From NCBI RefSeq assembly GCF_900290275.1, contig NZ_LT985324.1, positions 819,466 to 883,465 of the forward strand: a stretch of DNA of 64,000 bases. Direction: 5' to 3'. Below the pieces are notes generated by a model. It ran no database searches and was not told the origin of the DNA. It was given only the letters and a program-made list of their open reading frames with translations. This DNA comes from Prevotella merdae. Its GTDB lineage: Bacteria > Bacteroidota > Bacteroidia > Bacteroidales > Bacteroidaceae. Shown here in pieces: positions 41,691-49,403 of this stretch; positions within the stretch are counted from its first letter, which is position 1, and every line of letters begins with the position of its first letter. Both the position numbers and the translations under genes were made by a program.

Positions 41691-42581
41691 CTACGCTGTT
41701 TTGCGATACTCGCTTGGAGTCTTCCCTGTCTGAGCCTTGAAAAAGCGGACGAAGTGCTGAGGATATTCAAAGCCGAGGCGCTGGCTGACTTGCGTAATGG
41801 TTAAGGTTTCATCTACAAGTAGTTGGCGGGCTGCAGAAAGCAGTCGGTCGTTGATCAGACTCTTTGCGGTTCTGCCTGTCTCTGTCTTGACTAATTCACC
41901 GAAATATTTGGTAGAATAGCAGCATTTGTCGGCAAAGTAGGCTACGGTAGGCAGACCTTCATGCTCCGCCTTCTGGGCAATGTATTCATCGAGCAGAGTG
42001 ATGAACTTCTTTACCACCGAATGATTAATCTCCTCGCGTGTGATAAACTGACGGTCGTAGAAGCGCAGACAATAGTTCAGCAGCAACTCGATGTTTGAAA
42101 CGATGAGTTCACGCGAATGCTTGTCTATAGGATGCTGCAATTCCTGCTTAATCATTGTGAGCACATCACGGAAGATGTTTACCTCGGCAGCAGATAGATG
42201 TAGTGCTTCGTTGCTTGTATAGTCGAAGAACTCATAGCGTGAGATGTTCTTGCCAAGCTGGGTGCGGTTGAGCAAGTCGGGATGGAAAGCCAATACCGTA
42301 TATTTGGCAAACGGAACACCTGGAATGGGTTCAACCTTAATCGACTGTCCCGGAGCAAATGAGGTTACGGTCATCTCGTCAAAATCATATTCTGTTCTGC
42401 CGTATGACAATTTGCATCCCTTGTTTTCCTTCAGAAAGAGGGCGTAAAGTCCGTAGTGATGCACAGCCTCCTGTATAGGAGAGGCATTCTCCACACGCAC
42501 AGCACTTACTAAGGGATGAAGCGTTTTTACCCCTATGTAGTCGTTGAACTCCTGTATCGTATTAAAGAATAATTCCTTCAT
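41691..42581 (-). CDS. AraC-family transcriptional regulator
   Basis: About 296 aa from ATG 42581 (MKELFFNTIQEFNDYIGV). N-terminal cupin-like sensing domain (TVTSFAPGQSIKVEPIPG), C-terminal double HTH (AKSLINDRLLSAARQLLVDE; QVSQRLGFEYPQHFVRFFKA). The open frame continues to 42650 but a TATCTTTG box at 42610-42617 (minus strand) shows the start is downstream; another -7-like box is at 42676-42683. Confidence 0.88.
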   Translation of the reverse strand: MKELFFNTIQEFNDYIGVKTLHPLVSAVRVENASPIQEAVHHYGLYALFLKENKGCKLSYGRTEYDFDEMTVTSFAPGQSIKVEPIPGVPFAKYTVLAFHPDLLNRTQLGKNISRYEFFDYTSNEALHLSAAEVNIFRDVLTMIKQELQHPIDKHSRELIVSNIELLLNYCLRFYDRQFITREEINHSVVKKFITLLDEYIAQKAEHEGLPTVAYFADKCCYSTKYFGELVKTETGRTAKSLINDRLLSAARQLLVDETLTITQVSQRLGFEYPQHFVRFFKAQTGKTPSEYRKTA

Positions 42582-42609
42582 AATCCTATGCTTTAACATT
42601 TCTTGGGTG

Positions 42610-42617
42610 CAAAGATA
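42610..42617 (-). promoter_or_regulatory. -7 box for AraC regulator
   Basis: Minus strand TATCTTTG 28 nt upstream of ATG 42581. Second candidate at 42676-42683. Confidence 0.55.
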
Positions 42618-42743
42618 ATGCAAATGAGCGCAATGAAAGCTTGCTTTCAAATTGCCGAGTGCAGCTTATCTTCTGCAAAGATACGCACATTCTCCTAATG
42701 AGCTTATACCTGGTTTTCGGAAGATGTTACCATTATCGGAGAT

Positions 42744-43259
42744 TTATTCCATTCTGCCATATTTCATTTCTACGCCTTCCTTATCATATTGCTTGCGCTT
42801 GCCGGTTGGCGGCTCAGTAAGTGTGATGCGAACAACAGCCGTGCGCGATAGGGAACGGGCGATGCTCTGGTCGAAAGCATCCATGTGGTGAGGAAGGAAA
42901 CGCTCACAGATTAGTCGGAGACCATGAATTTTCTCTGCTTCATCTGTCACGATTTCTGCCTTGCCGAATGCAATGGCTGATTTGAATTGCAGGGTGAAAC
43001 TGCCGTCCTTCGGACCAATCGTAGGCGCACAACGGGTTACGGCTGAAAGGCTGACCTCTGGATGAGCCTTGATTGCCTCCAACTTCTTGCCTTCCAAGGC
43101 ACCATGAAAATACCAGTTCACATCATCATCTGATGCAAGTGAAAGAGGTAAACCGTAAGGTTTGCCGTCTTCGTCAATGAAACTTACTGTTACATATGGA
43201 GCCTTGTGCATTACTTCCAATGCCCATTGGCTATCCATTGCTCTTGATTTCTTTCTCAT
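42744..43259 (-). CDS. Nim-like / pyridoxamine 5'-phosphate oxidase family flavoprotein
   Basis: A 171-aa split-barrel FMN-binding protein: VMHKAPYVTVSFIDEDGKPY, GLPLSLASDDDVNWYFHGAL, EGKKLEAIKAHPEVSL. Similar to NimA-type nitroimidazole reductases and other small flavin oxidoreductases. Substrate and any resistance role unproven. Adjacent to the AlkZ-related gene (2 nt apart). Confidence 0.85.
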   Translation of the reverse strand: MRKKSRAMDSQWALEVMHKAPYVTVSFIDEDGKPYGLPLSLASDDDVNWYFHGALEGKKLEAIKAHPEVSLSAVTRCAPTIGPKDGSFTLQFKSAIAFGKAEIVTDEAEKIHGLRLICERFLPHHMDAFDQSIARSLSRTAVVRITLTEPPTGKRKQYDKEGVEMKYGRME

Positions 43260-43261
43260 TT

Positions 43262-43930
43262 TTATCCAATTAATTTAATGATCTGTTTATCCGTAGCATC
43301 GGGCAGGATTTCTTTCAGATGTTCGAAAATCCTCTGATAAGACTCTTCGGGAGTGCGGTTGCATTGGCAAGACTCCCTGCCATAGAGATCTTCGGGAGTA
43401 TTGAGCAGCGACCAGCCCCAGCCATATTCATGATTATGCTTGTCACGAGGATAGATGAAATCCTCGGTCACGATATAAGTCGCCATTTCCAGTCGGGTGA
43501 GATAACCGTCAAATTTGCTTCTCATTCCCTTACCCGTAAAACCGCAGGCTGCCCGAAGTTCTCTTGTGATGAGACTGCCAGATGATTGAAGCGTACTGAG
43601 AATGGCTCCTTCTATCGATTCATCATCTGGGCGAGGGAACTTGCTTCTTCTGTAGTTGCAGAAATCCGGCCACCATTCCTGGCTGATAAATCCCGCTTTC
43701 TTGTTGAAGAACTTTCCGTACAAACACGGCATTTCCTGCACAATTTCGCCTTTCCATTTCCATAGCGGCCAGTCCCAGCCGCCTTCAGGAAGTCTTACGT
43801 AACCGCAGTCTTCCGCCACGATGTCTTCGGCAGAGAATCCTTCAATGCCACTATCAAGGAGAGGGAGGAAGCCGATCTTCTGAATCAGCTCCATCATGCC
43901 TGTTGCTGAATATATTTCTGGAAAATTCAT
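43262..43930 (-). CDS. AlkZ-related winged-helix protein
   Basis: A 222-aa protein of the Bacteroides 'AlkZ-related' type: GIEGFSAEDIVAEDCGYVRL, WDWPLWKWKGEIVQEMPCLY, FNKKAGFISQEWWPDFCNYR, then a winged helix with ITRELRAACGFTGKGMRSKF. AlkZ proteins unhook DNA crosslinks; this relative lacks the full catalytic domain by length (AlkZ is about 370 aa). DNA repair role is tentative. Confidence 0.7.
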   Translation of the reverse strand: MNFPEIYSATGMMELIQKIGFLPLLDSGIEGFSAEDIVAEDCGYVRLPEGGWDWPLWKWKGEIVQEMPCLYGKFFNKKAGFISQEWWPDFCNYRRSKFPRPDDESIEGAILSTLQSSGSLITRELRAACGFTGKGMRSKFDGYLTRLEMATYIVTEDFIYPRDKHNHEYGWGWSLLNTPEDLYGRESCQCNRTPEESYQRIFEHLKEILPDATDKQIIKLIG

Positions 43931-43942
43931 AAGCTTCGTTCT

Positions 43943-44182
43943 TTATATTTTTATCAATTCATTTAGTTTATCCTCTCTGATAATCTTCGGCTGAGCCTTG
44001 CCAGCGAGAATTAGAATCTTCTTGCCGTTACGATAAATATGAAGCTGTCGTGAGCGAACCACGGCTGTCAGCTCCTCATCATTCTGCATGTCTTTCCAGA
44101 TAGGATAATATATTCCCCCAGGTTCAAACAACTTCTTTTGAAGATGCGAACAGAGGTTTGTTGTATCAATAGTTATTGCCAT
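43943..44182 (-). CDS. 79-aa hypothetical protein
   Basis: A small protein ending with QLHIYRNGKKILILAGKAQP. No membrane segment. 12 nt upstream of the AlkZ-related gene, so co-transcribed in the 45088-to-42744 gene row. Family not recognised. Confidence 0.55.
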   Translation of the reverse strand: MAITIDTTNLCSHLQKKLFEPGGIYYPIWKDMQNDEELTAVVRSRQLHIYRNGKKILILAGKAQPKIIREDKLNELIKI

Positions 44183-44204
44183 ATTTTCTTCAAACTATTA
44201 GTTT

Positions 44205-44483
44205 TCAAAGATTTATGTGCAAATACGCCATCAGCGCAATCTGTATCAGCAGAATGGCAGGAATGCCGTATTTGAATTTCTTGTGCATCGTCTTATGGTG
44301 CCAGACTTTCATTCCCATCCATGCCCCGATGCTTCCTCCAAGTACAGCCAGCAACAAAAGCGTGGCTTCGGAAATGCGCCACTTGGCTTTCTTCGCCTTG
44401 TATTTGTCAATGCCATACATGATGAATGTAACTGCATTGATGGCAAGGAGATAGTAGGCGAGGCAACTATGTAATGTGTTCAT
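44205..44483 (-). CDS. DUF1294 membrane protein
   Basis: About 92 aa from ATG 44483 (MNTLHSCLAYYLLAINAVTF), which overlaps the esterase stop by 4 nt. Two or three transmembrane segments and the DUF1294 core FIMYGIDKYKAKKAKWRISE, GGSIGAWMGMKVWHHKTMHK. Function unknown. The longer frame to 44540 is a shadow of the upstream gene. Confidence 0.88.
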   Translation of the reverse strand: MNTLHSCLAYYLLAINAVTFIMYGIDKYKAKKAKWRISEATLLLLAVLGGSIGAWMGMKVWHHKTMHKKFKYGIPAILLIQIALMAYLHINL

Positions 44484-45088
44484 TCTTGTTCCTTTCTTGA
44501 AAACTCCATCAACATTTTCTGGGCAAGGGGAGCGTACCATGTCTTCACCTCTTGCTCTGTAGGCGTATGACCGCCTGGGAAATGGAAGGCTTGGTTGTAA
44601 TGCTCCAGGAAGAGAGGGGAGAAGTGAGCCAGAGTGTCCTGCTCACCAAAAAGTCCCCACACACGATCCTTATAATATGGGTTGCAATGGTCAAACTGCA
44701 CGGCTTCCAACTCCGCAAACTCCTCAATCAGCGCCTCATCTATAACCAATCGTTGATTGCCGTCTCTTCTTGGTGCCTTATATTCATGCTCGCCGATGCG
44801 TTCCTTCAGAAACTCCGTCATCATGAAATACGGATTGCCCAGCAAGGCTGGGATGCCAACTGTAGGAGCAAGCATTTGGGCAAGGAAAGCTCCGCAACTG
44901 TTGCCCAAAAGCAAGTCGGGTTGTTCTTTGTCTATAATAGAACGTATTTCATTCAACGCCTTCTTGGGATGCAATGGCAAGTCGGGAGTCAGCACTATCG
45001 CCGTCCCCTCGAATGCCTCTATCAATGCCCTCGCCATCGGACAACTACCCGTGGCGAAGAATCCGTGTAGGAATAATATCTTCTTCAT
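44480..45088 (-). CDS. YqiA-like alpha/beta hydrolase
   Basis: A 202-aa protein: KKILFLHGFFATGSC opening, TPDLPLHPKKALNEI, nucleophile elbow LLLGNSCGAFLAQ, and a C-terminal His in HFPGGHTPTEQE. The YqiA/YcfP esterase type. First gene of the row transcribed from the box at 45194-45201. Confidence 0.85.
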   Translation of the reverse strand: MKKILFLHGFFATGSCPMARALIEAFEGTAIVLTPDLPLHPKKALNEIRSIIDKEQPDLLLGNSCGAFLAQMLAPTVGIPALLGNPYFMMTEFLKERIGEHEYKAPRRDGNQRLVIDEALIEEFAELEAVQFDHCNPYYKDRVWGLFGEQDTLAHFSPLFLEHYNQAFHFPGGHTPTEQEVKTWYAPLAQKMLMEFSRKEQE

Positions 45089-45193
45089 GCTCTAATCTTA
45101 GTTTCACCTTACTTCTTCGCGACTCGGCCATTCAAGCGAGCTTGATGGTTCTCGCTCCTCCGTCGGTTAAATCTCTTGTTTTGCTTTCAACTA

Positions 45194-45201
45194 CAAAGAT
45201 A
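45194..45201 (-). promoter_or_regulatory. -7 box for the 45088-42744 gene row
   Basis: Minus strand TATCTTTG 105 nt upstream of ATG 45088; no -33 at correct spacing. The leader contains nothing else recognisable. Confidence 0.45.
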
Positions 45202-45254
45202 CAAACTAAATTCAGAAATGGATTAATATTATAAAGAGTATGAAACTTAAAATA

Positions 45255-45630
45255 TCATAAAGTATGATTATAGTGTCGTGAAAACAAAAAGGATGGCAAG
45301 GTGTTAATAATGCCTCCCATTGCACCCATCCAACCGCCACCAACGGCAACATTGACAGAATAGAATGGTACTGTGTAGGTAACACGAACCTTATTGTCGT
45401 TTATATCACACTTCTTTGGTTTTGCCTTCAGCAGGGATTACCTGAGTATAGGTGATGGCATTGTTCTTATCCAATGTCAACTGGGTACCGAGATTGGTTG
45501 CTGCATCAACCCATTTCTCTCCATACTTTTCTTTTGCGTACTTTTCCAACTCTTCTGCTCGCAGAATTTGAGCATTGACAGCACTGCATACAAACAATGC
45601 AGCAAGTGCAACTAAAATAATCTTTTTCAT
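45255..45630 (-). pseudogene. DUF4468-like secreted protein, internally deleted
   Basis: Signal peptide MKKIILVALAALFVCSAVNA, then EELEKYAKEKYGEKWVDAA and LTLDKNNAITYTQVI as in DUF4468 proteins. At GKTKEV the frame stops (45406). A shifted frame then reads KCDINDNKVRVTYTVPFYSV and GGGWMGAMGGIINTLPSFLF to a stop at 45255, i.e. the C-terminal part of the same family. The middle of the gene appears deleted, with loss of frame. Confidence 0.65.
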
Positions 45631-45682
45631 TTTCTATATCTTTATAATATAATAATGTGAATAATCCATTTTCAGAAGCTGA

Positions 45683-45931
45683 CTACCAACCACAATTACC
45701 GTCATAGCCCCCATCATTCTCGATGCCTTCATACTCATCACGATCACAATAACTACTATCATGATAGTCTTCATAAGAACAATCATGGTCGCAGCAGCAA
45801 TCGTCATAACCATCTTCATAGCCACGAGCATAGTTTTCATGGTCTGAGGTTGTATTATTACCAGCGTTGCGATGCGCTTTCTTTTGGCTGTTAGAAACGC
45901 CGCTTGAAAATAAAAAATCGAATAGTCCCAT
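45683..45931 (-). CDS. 82-aa Asp/Cys/Tyr-rich protein
   Basis: The N-terminus MGLFDFLFSSGVSNSQKKAH is followed by low-complexity acidic sequence with eight cysteines (YEDGYDDCCCDHDC, SSYCDRDEYEG). Could bind metal ions. It has a good -7 box and an operator-like dyad upstream, so it looks like a regulated gene. Family not recognised. An overlapping methionine-rich frame is its shadow. Confidence 0.5.
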   Translation of the reverse strand: MGLFDFLFSSGVSNSQKKAHRNAGNNTTSDHENYARGYEDGYDDCCCDHDCSYEDYHDSSYCDRDEYEGIENDGGYDGNCGW

Positions 45932-45962
45932 ACCTTTTTCTATTAATGTTTAACTTCTGGTG

Positions 45963-46001
45963 CAAAGGTATGAATTGATTGTGCAGTCTATCTGCACAAT
46001 C
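45963..46001 (-). promoter_or_regulatory. Promoter with perfect 9-bp operator dyad
   Basis: Minus strand TACCTTTG (complement of 45963-45970). Upstream is GATTGTGCA-gtctatc-TGCACAATC (45977-46001), covering the -33 region. A repressor binding here would shut the promoter of the 82-aa gene. Not T-flanked, so not a terminator. Confidence 0.6.
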
Positions 46002-46028
46002 AAAAGAATGTGCAAAAATGAAAGAAAA

Positions 46029-46058
46029 AAAGCAGAAAGAACTGTTTCTTCCTGCTTT
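46029..46058 (-). terminator. Terminator of the mcrC operon
   Basis: AAAGCAG.AAGAA / TTCTT.CTGCTTT hairpin 20 nt past the McrC stop, with a T-rich tail on the minus strand. Ends the defence-island transcript. Confidence 0.75.
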
Positions 46059-46078
46059 AATATATGTAATTTGACCAA

Positions 46079-47407
46079 TTATAATTGTCTTAATGTATCT
46101 ACAAAGAATGCTTCTTTTGCTTTCATCTTTTTACAGAAGTCTGCATAAGAAGTGGACGTATGACAAATCTCAATACCTAATATATATAGTGATGCAGATG
46201 AGTCCTTCAACCGTGATTTTGGAATTTTCTGCTGTCTCTCAGACAAAGGAGCTATAAAAACTCCTTTCGAGGCCTGTAAGTTAGTGATGTATGTAATTAA
46301 CTGATGAAGGTCATTGCGATTTACTTTTGAAACTTTTTCATAACTTTCAAGCTTCTTGTATTTTGCATCGAGAACAATATCATCTTTATAGAAATCTGGA
46401 TAACGGATTCCACTATGATCTTCAAACAAATAGATGCCACCTTTATGTTTCTTGTTTTCTGGATGCTTGAAGCCCTCTTTTTGTAGAATGGTATACAGAT
46501 ACTCTTCCCAAAGCCAGGCTCCATCAAACAGAATACCGCAAATCTCCTCATCTGTTTCTCCGTACTTTACTTCTTCCATTCTTAGAATCTGTAAGCAAAG
46601 GCATTGCAGGGGCTGGTATTCCGTATAGTAAGGATGACTCTTATGTCTAAGGTTCTTACCAATAATTGCACCACGCTCATTTTTGTTATATGAAGGAGTT
46701 AGTGAAATTATAGATTTTACATTGTCTATAGTTTCCTGGTCTAAACCTAATACGGATTGACCATATCTCTTTGACTTCATAAACTCAATTGTATGACGGA
46801 TTAACTCTGTCATGTCATTGTCATAGGTATATTCACGAGTGGAGTATGCCACATTTCCTGCAAACGGAATGTTTTGGGCAATATGGCGTCCCCAGTCAAT
46901 CGTACCTTTTAATTTTGAGTCGTTATGTTTGAAGTTCTGATACTCTCTGTATATGCCCTGGCGCATTGCGTTCCTTAGCAAGTGAGGGAACATAAACATG
47001 ATAAAGTCAAATACATCCTCTTTTTCGTTGTTGTGATTAAGGTCAAAGAGATTGAATGAAAAGACCTTTTGAAGCATGTAATGTAAGAGATAGTCGTCGC
47101 GTCCTTCGTCAAAGCGGGATTTGATTTTTATCTGCAGGTTTCCAACACCGATAAACCCCATCACATTTCCTGTGGTAATACGTACCTTTTCAGAGTCACT
47201 TGTATTTAGAATGGTCATAACTGAAGCTTCACCGACTTTGTCGTCTGAATCCTCTATACTAAAGGGAAATACTAGCAGATTTTCATTTTCATGACATAAT
47301 TGAGCTATTGTCTTGTCGGCAATAGGGAATAAAGCTGAAACATCTTTGCGAAGAAATGTCCCAGCTTTCACCTGTCCAATATTATTGTCTGTTAAGTTAA
47401 TTCTCAT
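46079..47407 (-). CDS. mcrC: McrC-like nuclease subunit
   Basis: A 442-aa protein. N-terminal region VGEASVMTIL...GNVMGFIGVGNLQIKIKSRF is typical of McrC/5-methylcytosine restriction proteins; the C-terminal PD-(D/E)xK site is RYPDFYKDDIVLDAKYK (D...DAK). McrC partners with McrB GTPase to cut modified DNA. It starts 11 nt inside mcrB, so the two are translationally coupled, and is the last gene of the island. Confidence 0.9.
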   Translation of the reverse strand: MRINLTDNNIGQVKAGTFLRKDVSALFPIADKTIAQLCHENENLLVFPFSIEDSDDKVGEASVMTILNTSDSEKVRITTGNVMGFIGVGNLQIKIKSRFDEGRDDYLLHYMLQKVFSFNLFDLNHNNEKEDVFDFIMFMFPHLLRNAMRQGIYREYQNFKHNDSKLKGTIDWGRHIAQNIPFAGNVAYSTREYTYDNDMTELIRHTIEFMKSKRYGQSVLGLDQETIDNVKSIISLTPSYNKNERGAIIGKNLRHKSHPYYTEYQPLQCLCLQILRMEEVKYGETDEEICGILFDGAWLWEEYLYTILQKEGFKHPENKKHKGGIYLFEDHSGIRYPDFYKDDIVLDAKYKKLESYEKVSKVNRNDLHQLITYITNLQASKGVFIAPLSERQQKIPKSRLKDSSASLYILGIEICHTSTSYADFCKKMKAKEAFFVDTLRQL

Positions 47408-49403
47408 CGACTAATTCATTATCATTAATATTTGAGTTGCTTTCTTTGGTATCGAAGTAAGCATTTCTCAACTTTTCCATGATTTCGTCTGATTTGCGGA
47501 AACCACGTATATATTCTCTAAGCAATGGTTCGATATTCATATTCCATAGCTTTTCAAAGTTTCCACCATTATCACCCAACTTTAAGAAGTATGATGGGCC
47601 AACTTGGTAGGCTGGACCAAGCCCTTCAATCTTGGATATCTCATTATTCAATCTTACCATTACATTCTTTGCCTTAGTGGCACATTCGAGTGTGTCGAGC
47701 ATAGATTGTGTGTCTTCAGGCTTTATTTCCTTCCATGTGAATCTGCGACGCATAGCAAAGTCCATGCTCTCGATACTACGGTCTATATCATTCATTGTAC
47801 CAAGAATGAATACGTTTTCAGGAATATAAAATCCTTCAGCAAATACATCTGTTTTAGGGACAAGGTTCTGATATTGAGTCTTTACTCGTATATCTTTCTT
47901 GCCTCTATAACCAGGGTCAATGGCATAGAATAGTTCACCAAATATTTTTGATGCCTCTCCACGATTGATTTCATCAATGATAAAGACAAAATCTTTTTTG
48001 ACTACGTTACTTGCTGTTAATATTGAAATGTTCTTTTGTTTGTACACTTCTTTAAGTACAGCCCAGTACGCATAAGCATGACAACTTCCGATAGCATTCT
48101 TTACAGCATCGCTAATGTTTGAAATATTGTCCAAAGCCTCTGTTGTAGTATATACTTTTGCAAGTTTTGCTAATCTGGCAAAAGAAACGGTATATGTACG
48201 ATTACTACTAGTTCCAGGAGTTTTCAGTTCTATATTATTAAAGTCTGTAACCTTAACCACCTCCATGGATTTTCCGTTTGTTTTAAGCTTAAATTCATTC
48301 AAATCACCATTATTAATTTTATCAATAACTGTATTATATTTATCATTCAGTGATTTTTCTTCCGATAACTCAGTGAGAGTTTTTTTGCTGTCCTCCAAAT
48401 TCTTGATAGCTTTTTTGCAAAACTCTTTAAAAATGCCATCTTTACGCTCAAATCCCATCTGTCCATCAGACATCATAATAGGTCGGAACCCTTCTACAAA
48501 ATCTGTATAGTCATAAGAAGGATGAAACTGCACAAAGCACATTTCGTCCTTACCACATCCCATTTCTCTTGCTATGGTCTGAGCCATAAAGGTCTTACCG
48601 GTACCAGGAGCACCAGTCAGAACTAAGTTCTTGCTCTCTTTAAGCAAGTCAATATATTTTTGATACATCATAGTGCTGTCTATTTTTGTTTCAACAAGAT
48701 CATTTTCATTATCTTCCTTATCAGTATCTGTATTTTTTAATAATGTCCTATTATAGTACCACAATACAGTTTGGGCTGTAAGTGGCATACTTTGAATACA
48801 TCCATTATTCTTTATTTCGTCATTGATGGACAAAATCAATTCATTCTCTTTCTCAATCTCTGGAATAACGTATTGATCTAGTAATTCGTAAAAATGGACA
48901 AGCTTCAGACCAGCCTTTCGTGGCTTAACTTCTAAAAGCTTGCATAAATTTTTATATACGTCATTTTTATAAAAAGTATATTTCTGAGGATTATGGAATG
49001 CCAAGAAACAACTGATAAGTCGCTCATCGCACATTGCACTCGTATGATTGGTAAACTTTGCTTTGATCTTATCATCCCATAATGTTTTGCAGCTTTCAGT
49101 AAAGTTTTCTATTCTTTCTTGTAGAAGGATGTTTTCATCAAACAGTGCTCTAAAGAGTTTTCTATACTCTTCTGGTTCATATTTCACAAAATTTCTAATT
49201 GTGGTAATCTGTGAACTAAAACATAGATTCTTAAATTCTAGAGAATTAATCTCTTTAGAAAAATCTACAGCATTAGGGTCTGGGTGTCCATTTTGTTTGG
49301 ACACCAATTCCCATTTATATAATTCTTCTAAATTAGAATCACCATTTAGCCCATATTGGATTTGGTGATTCTTGAATAATGTGACTATATCTCTTAAATT
49401 CAT
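47397..49403 (-). CDS. mcrB: McrB-like AAA+ GTPase
   Basis: A 668-aa protein. The N-terminal 250 residues are a specificity region (FTNHTSAMCDERLISCFLAF). The AAA+ motor has Walker A LTGAPGTGKTFMAQTIA, a FVQFHPSYDYTDFVEGFRP segment conserved in McrB, Walker B VFIIDEINRGEASKIFGEL and the GTP-specificity-like ILGTMNDIDRSIESMDFAMR (TMNTADRS-type signature). It starts with the ATGA overlap at 49400-49403, directly coupled to the DUF1998 helicase gene. Confidence 0.92.
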   Translation of the reverse strand: MNLRDIVTLFKNHQIQYGLNGDSNLEELYKWELVSKQNGHPDPNAVDFSKEINSLEFKNLCFSSQITTIRNFVKYEPEEYRKLFRALFDENILLQERIENFTESCKTLWDDKIKAKFTNHTSAMCDERLISCFLAFHNPQKYTFYKNDVYKNLCKLLEVKPRKAGLKLVHFYELLDQYVIPEIEKENELILSINDEIKNNGCIQSMPLTAQTVLWYYNRTLLKNTDTDKEDNENDLVETKIDSTMMYQKYIDLLKESKNLVLTGAPGTGKTFMAQTIAREMGCGKDEMCFVQFHPSYDYTDFVEGFRPIMMSDGQMGFERKDGIFKEFCKKAIKNLEDSKKTLTELSEEKSLNDKYNTVIDKINNGDLNEFKLKTNGKSMEVVKVTDFNNIELKTPGTSSNRTYTVSFARLAKLAKVYTTTEALDNISNISDAVKNAIGSCHAYAYWAVLKEVYKQKNISILTASNVVKKDFVFIIDEINRGEASKIFGELFYAIDPGYRGKKDIRVKTQYQNLVPKTDVFAEGFYIPENVFILGTMNDIDRSIESMDFAMRRRFTWKEIKPEDTQSMLDTLECATKAKNVMVRLNNEISKIEGLGPAYQVGPSYFLKLGDNGGNFEKLWNMNIEPLLREYIRGFRKSDEIMEKLRNAYFDTKESNSNINDNELVDEN

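Noticed and set aside
45634..45840. Methionine-rich 68-aa frame
   Set aside because: Shadow of the Asp/Cys-rich 82-aa gene; composition is an artefact of repeated GAT/TAT codons.
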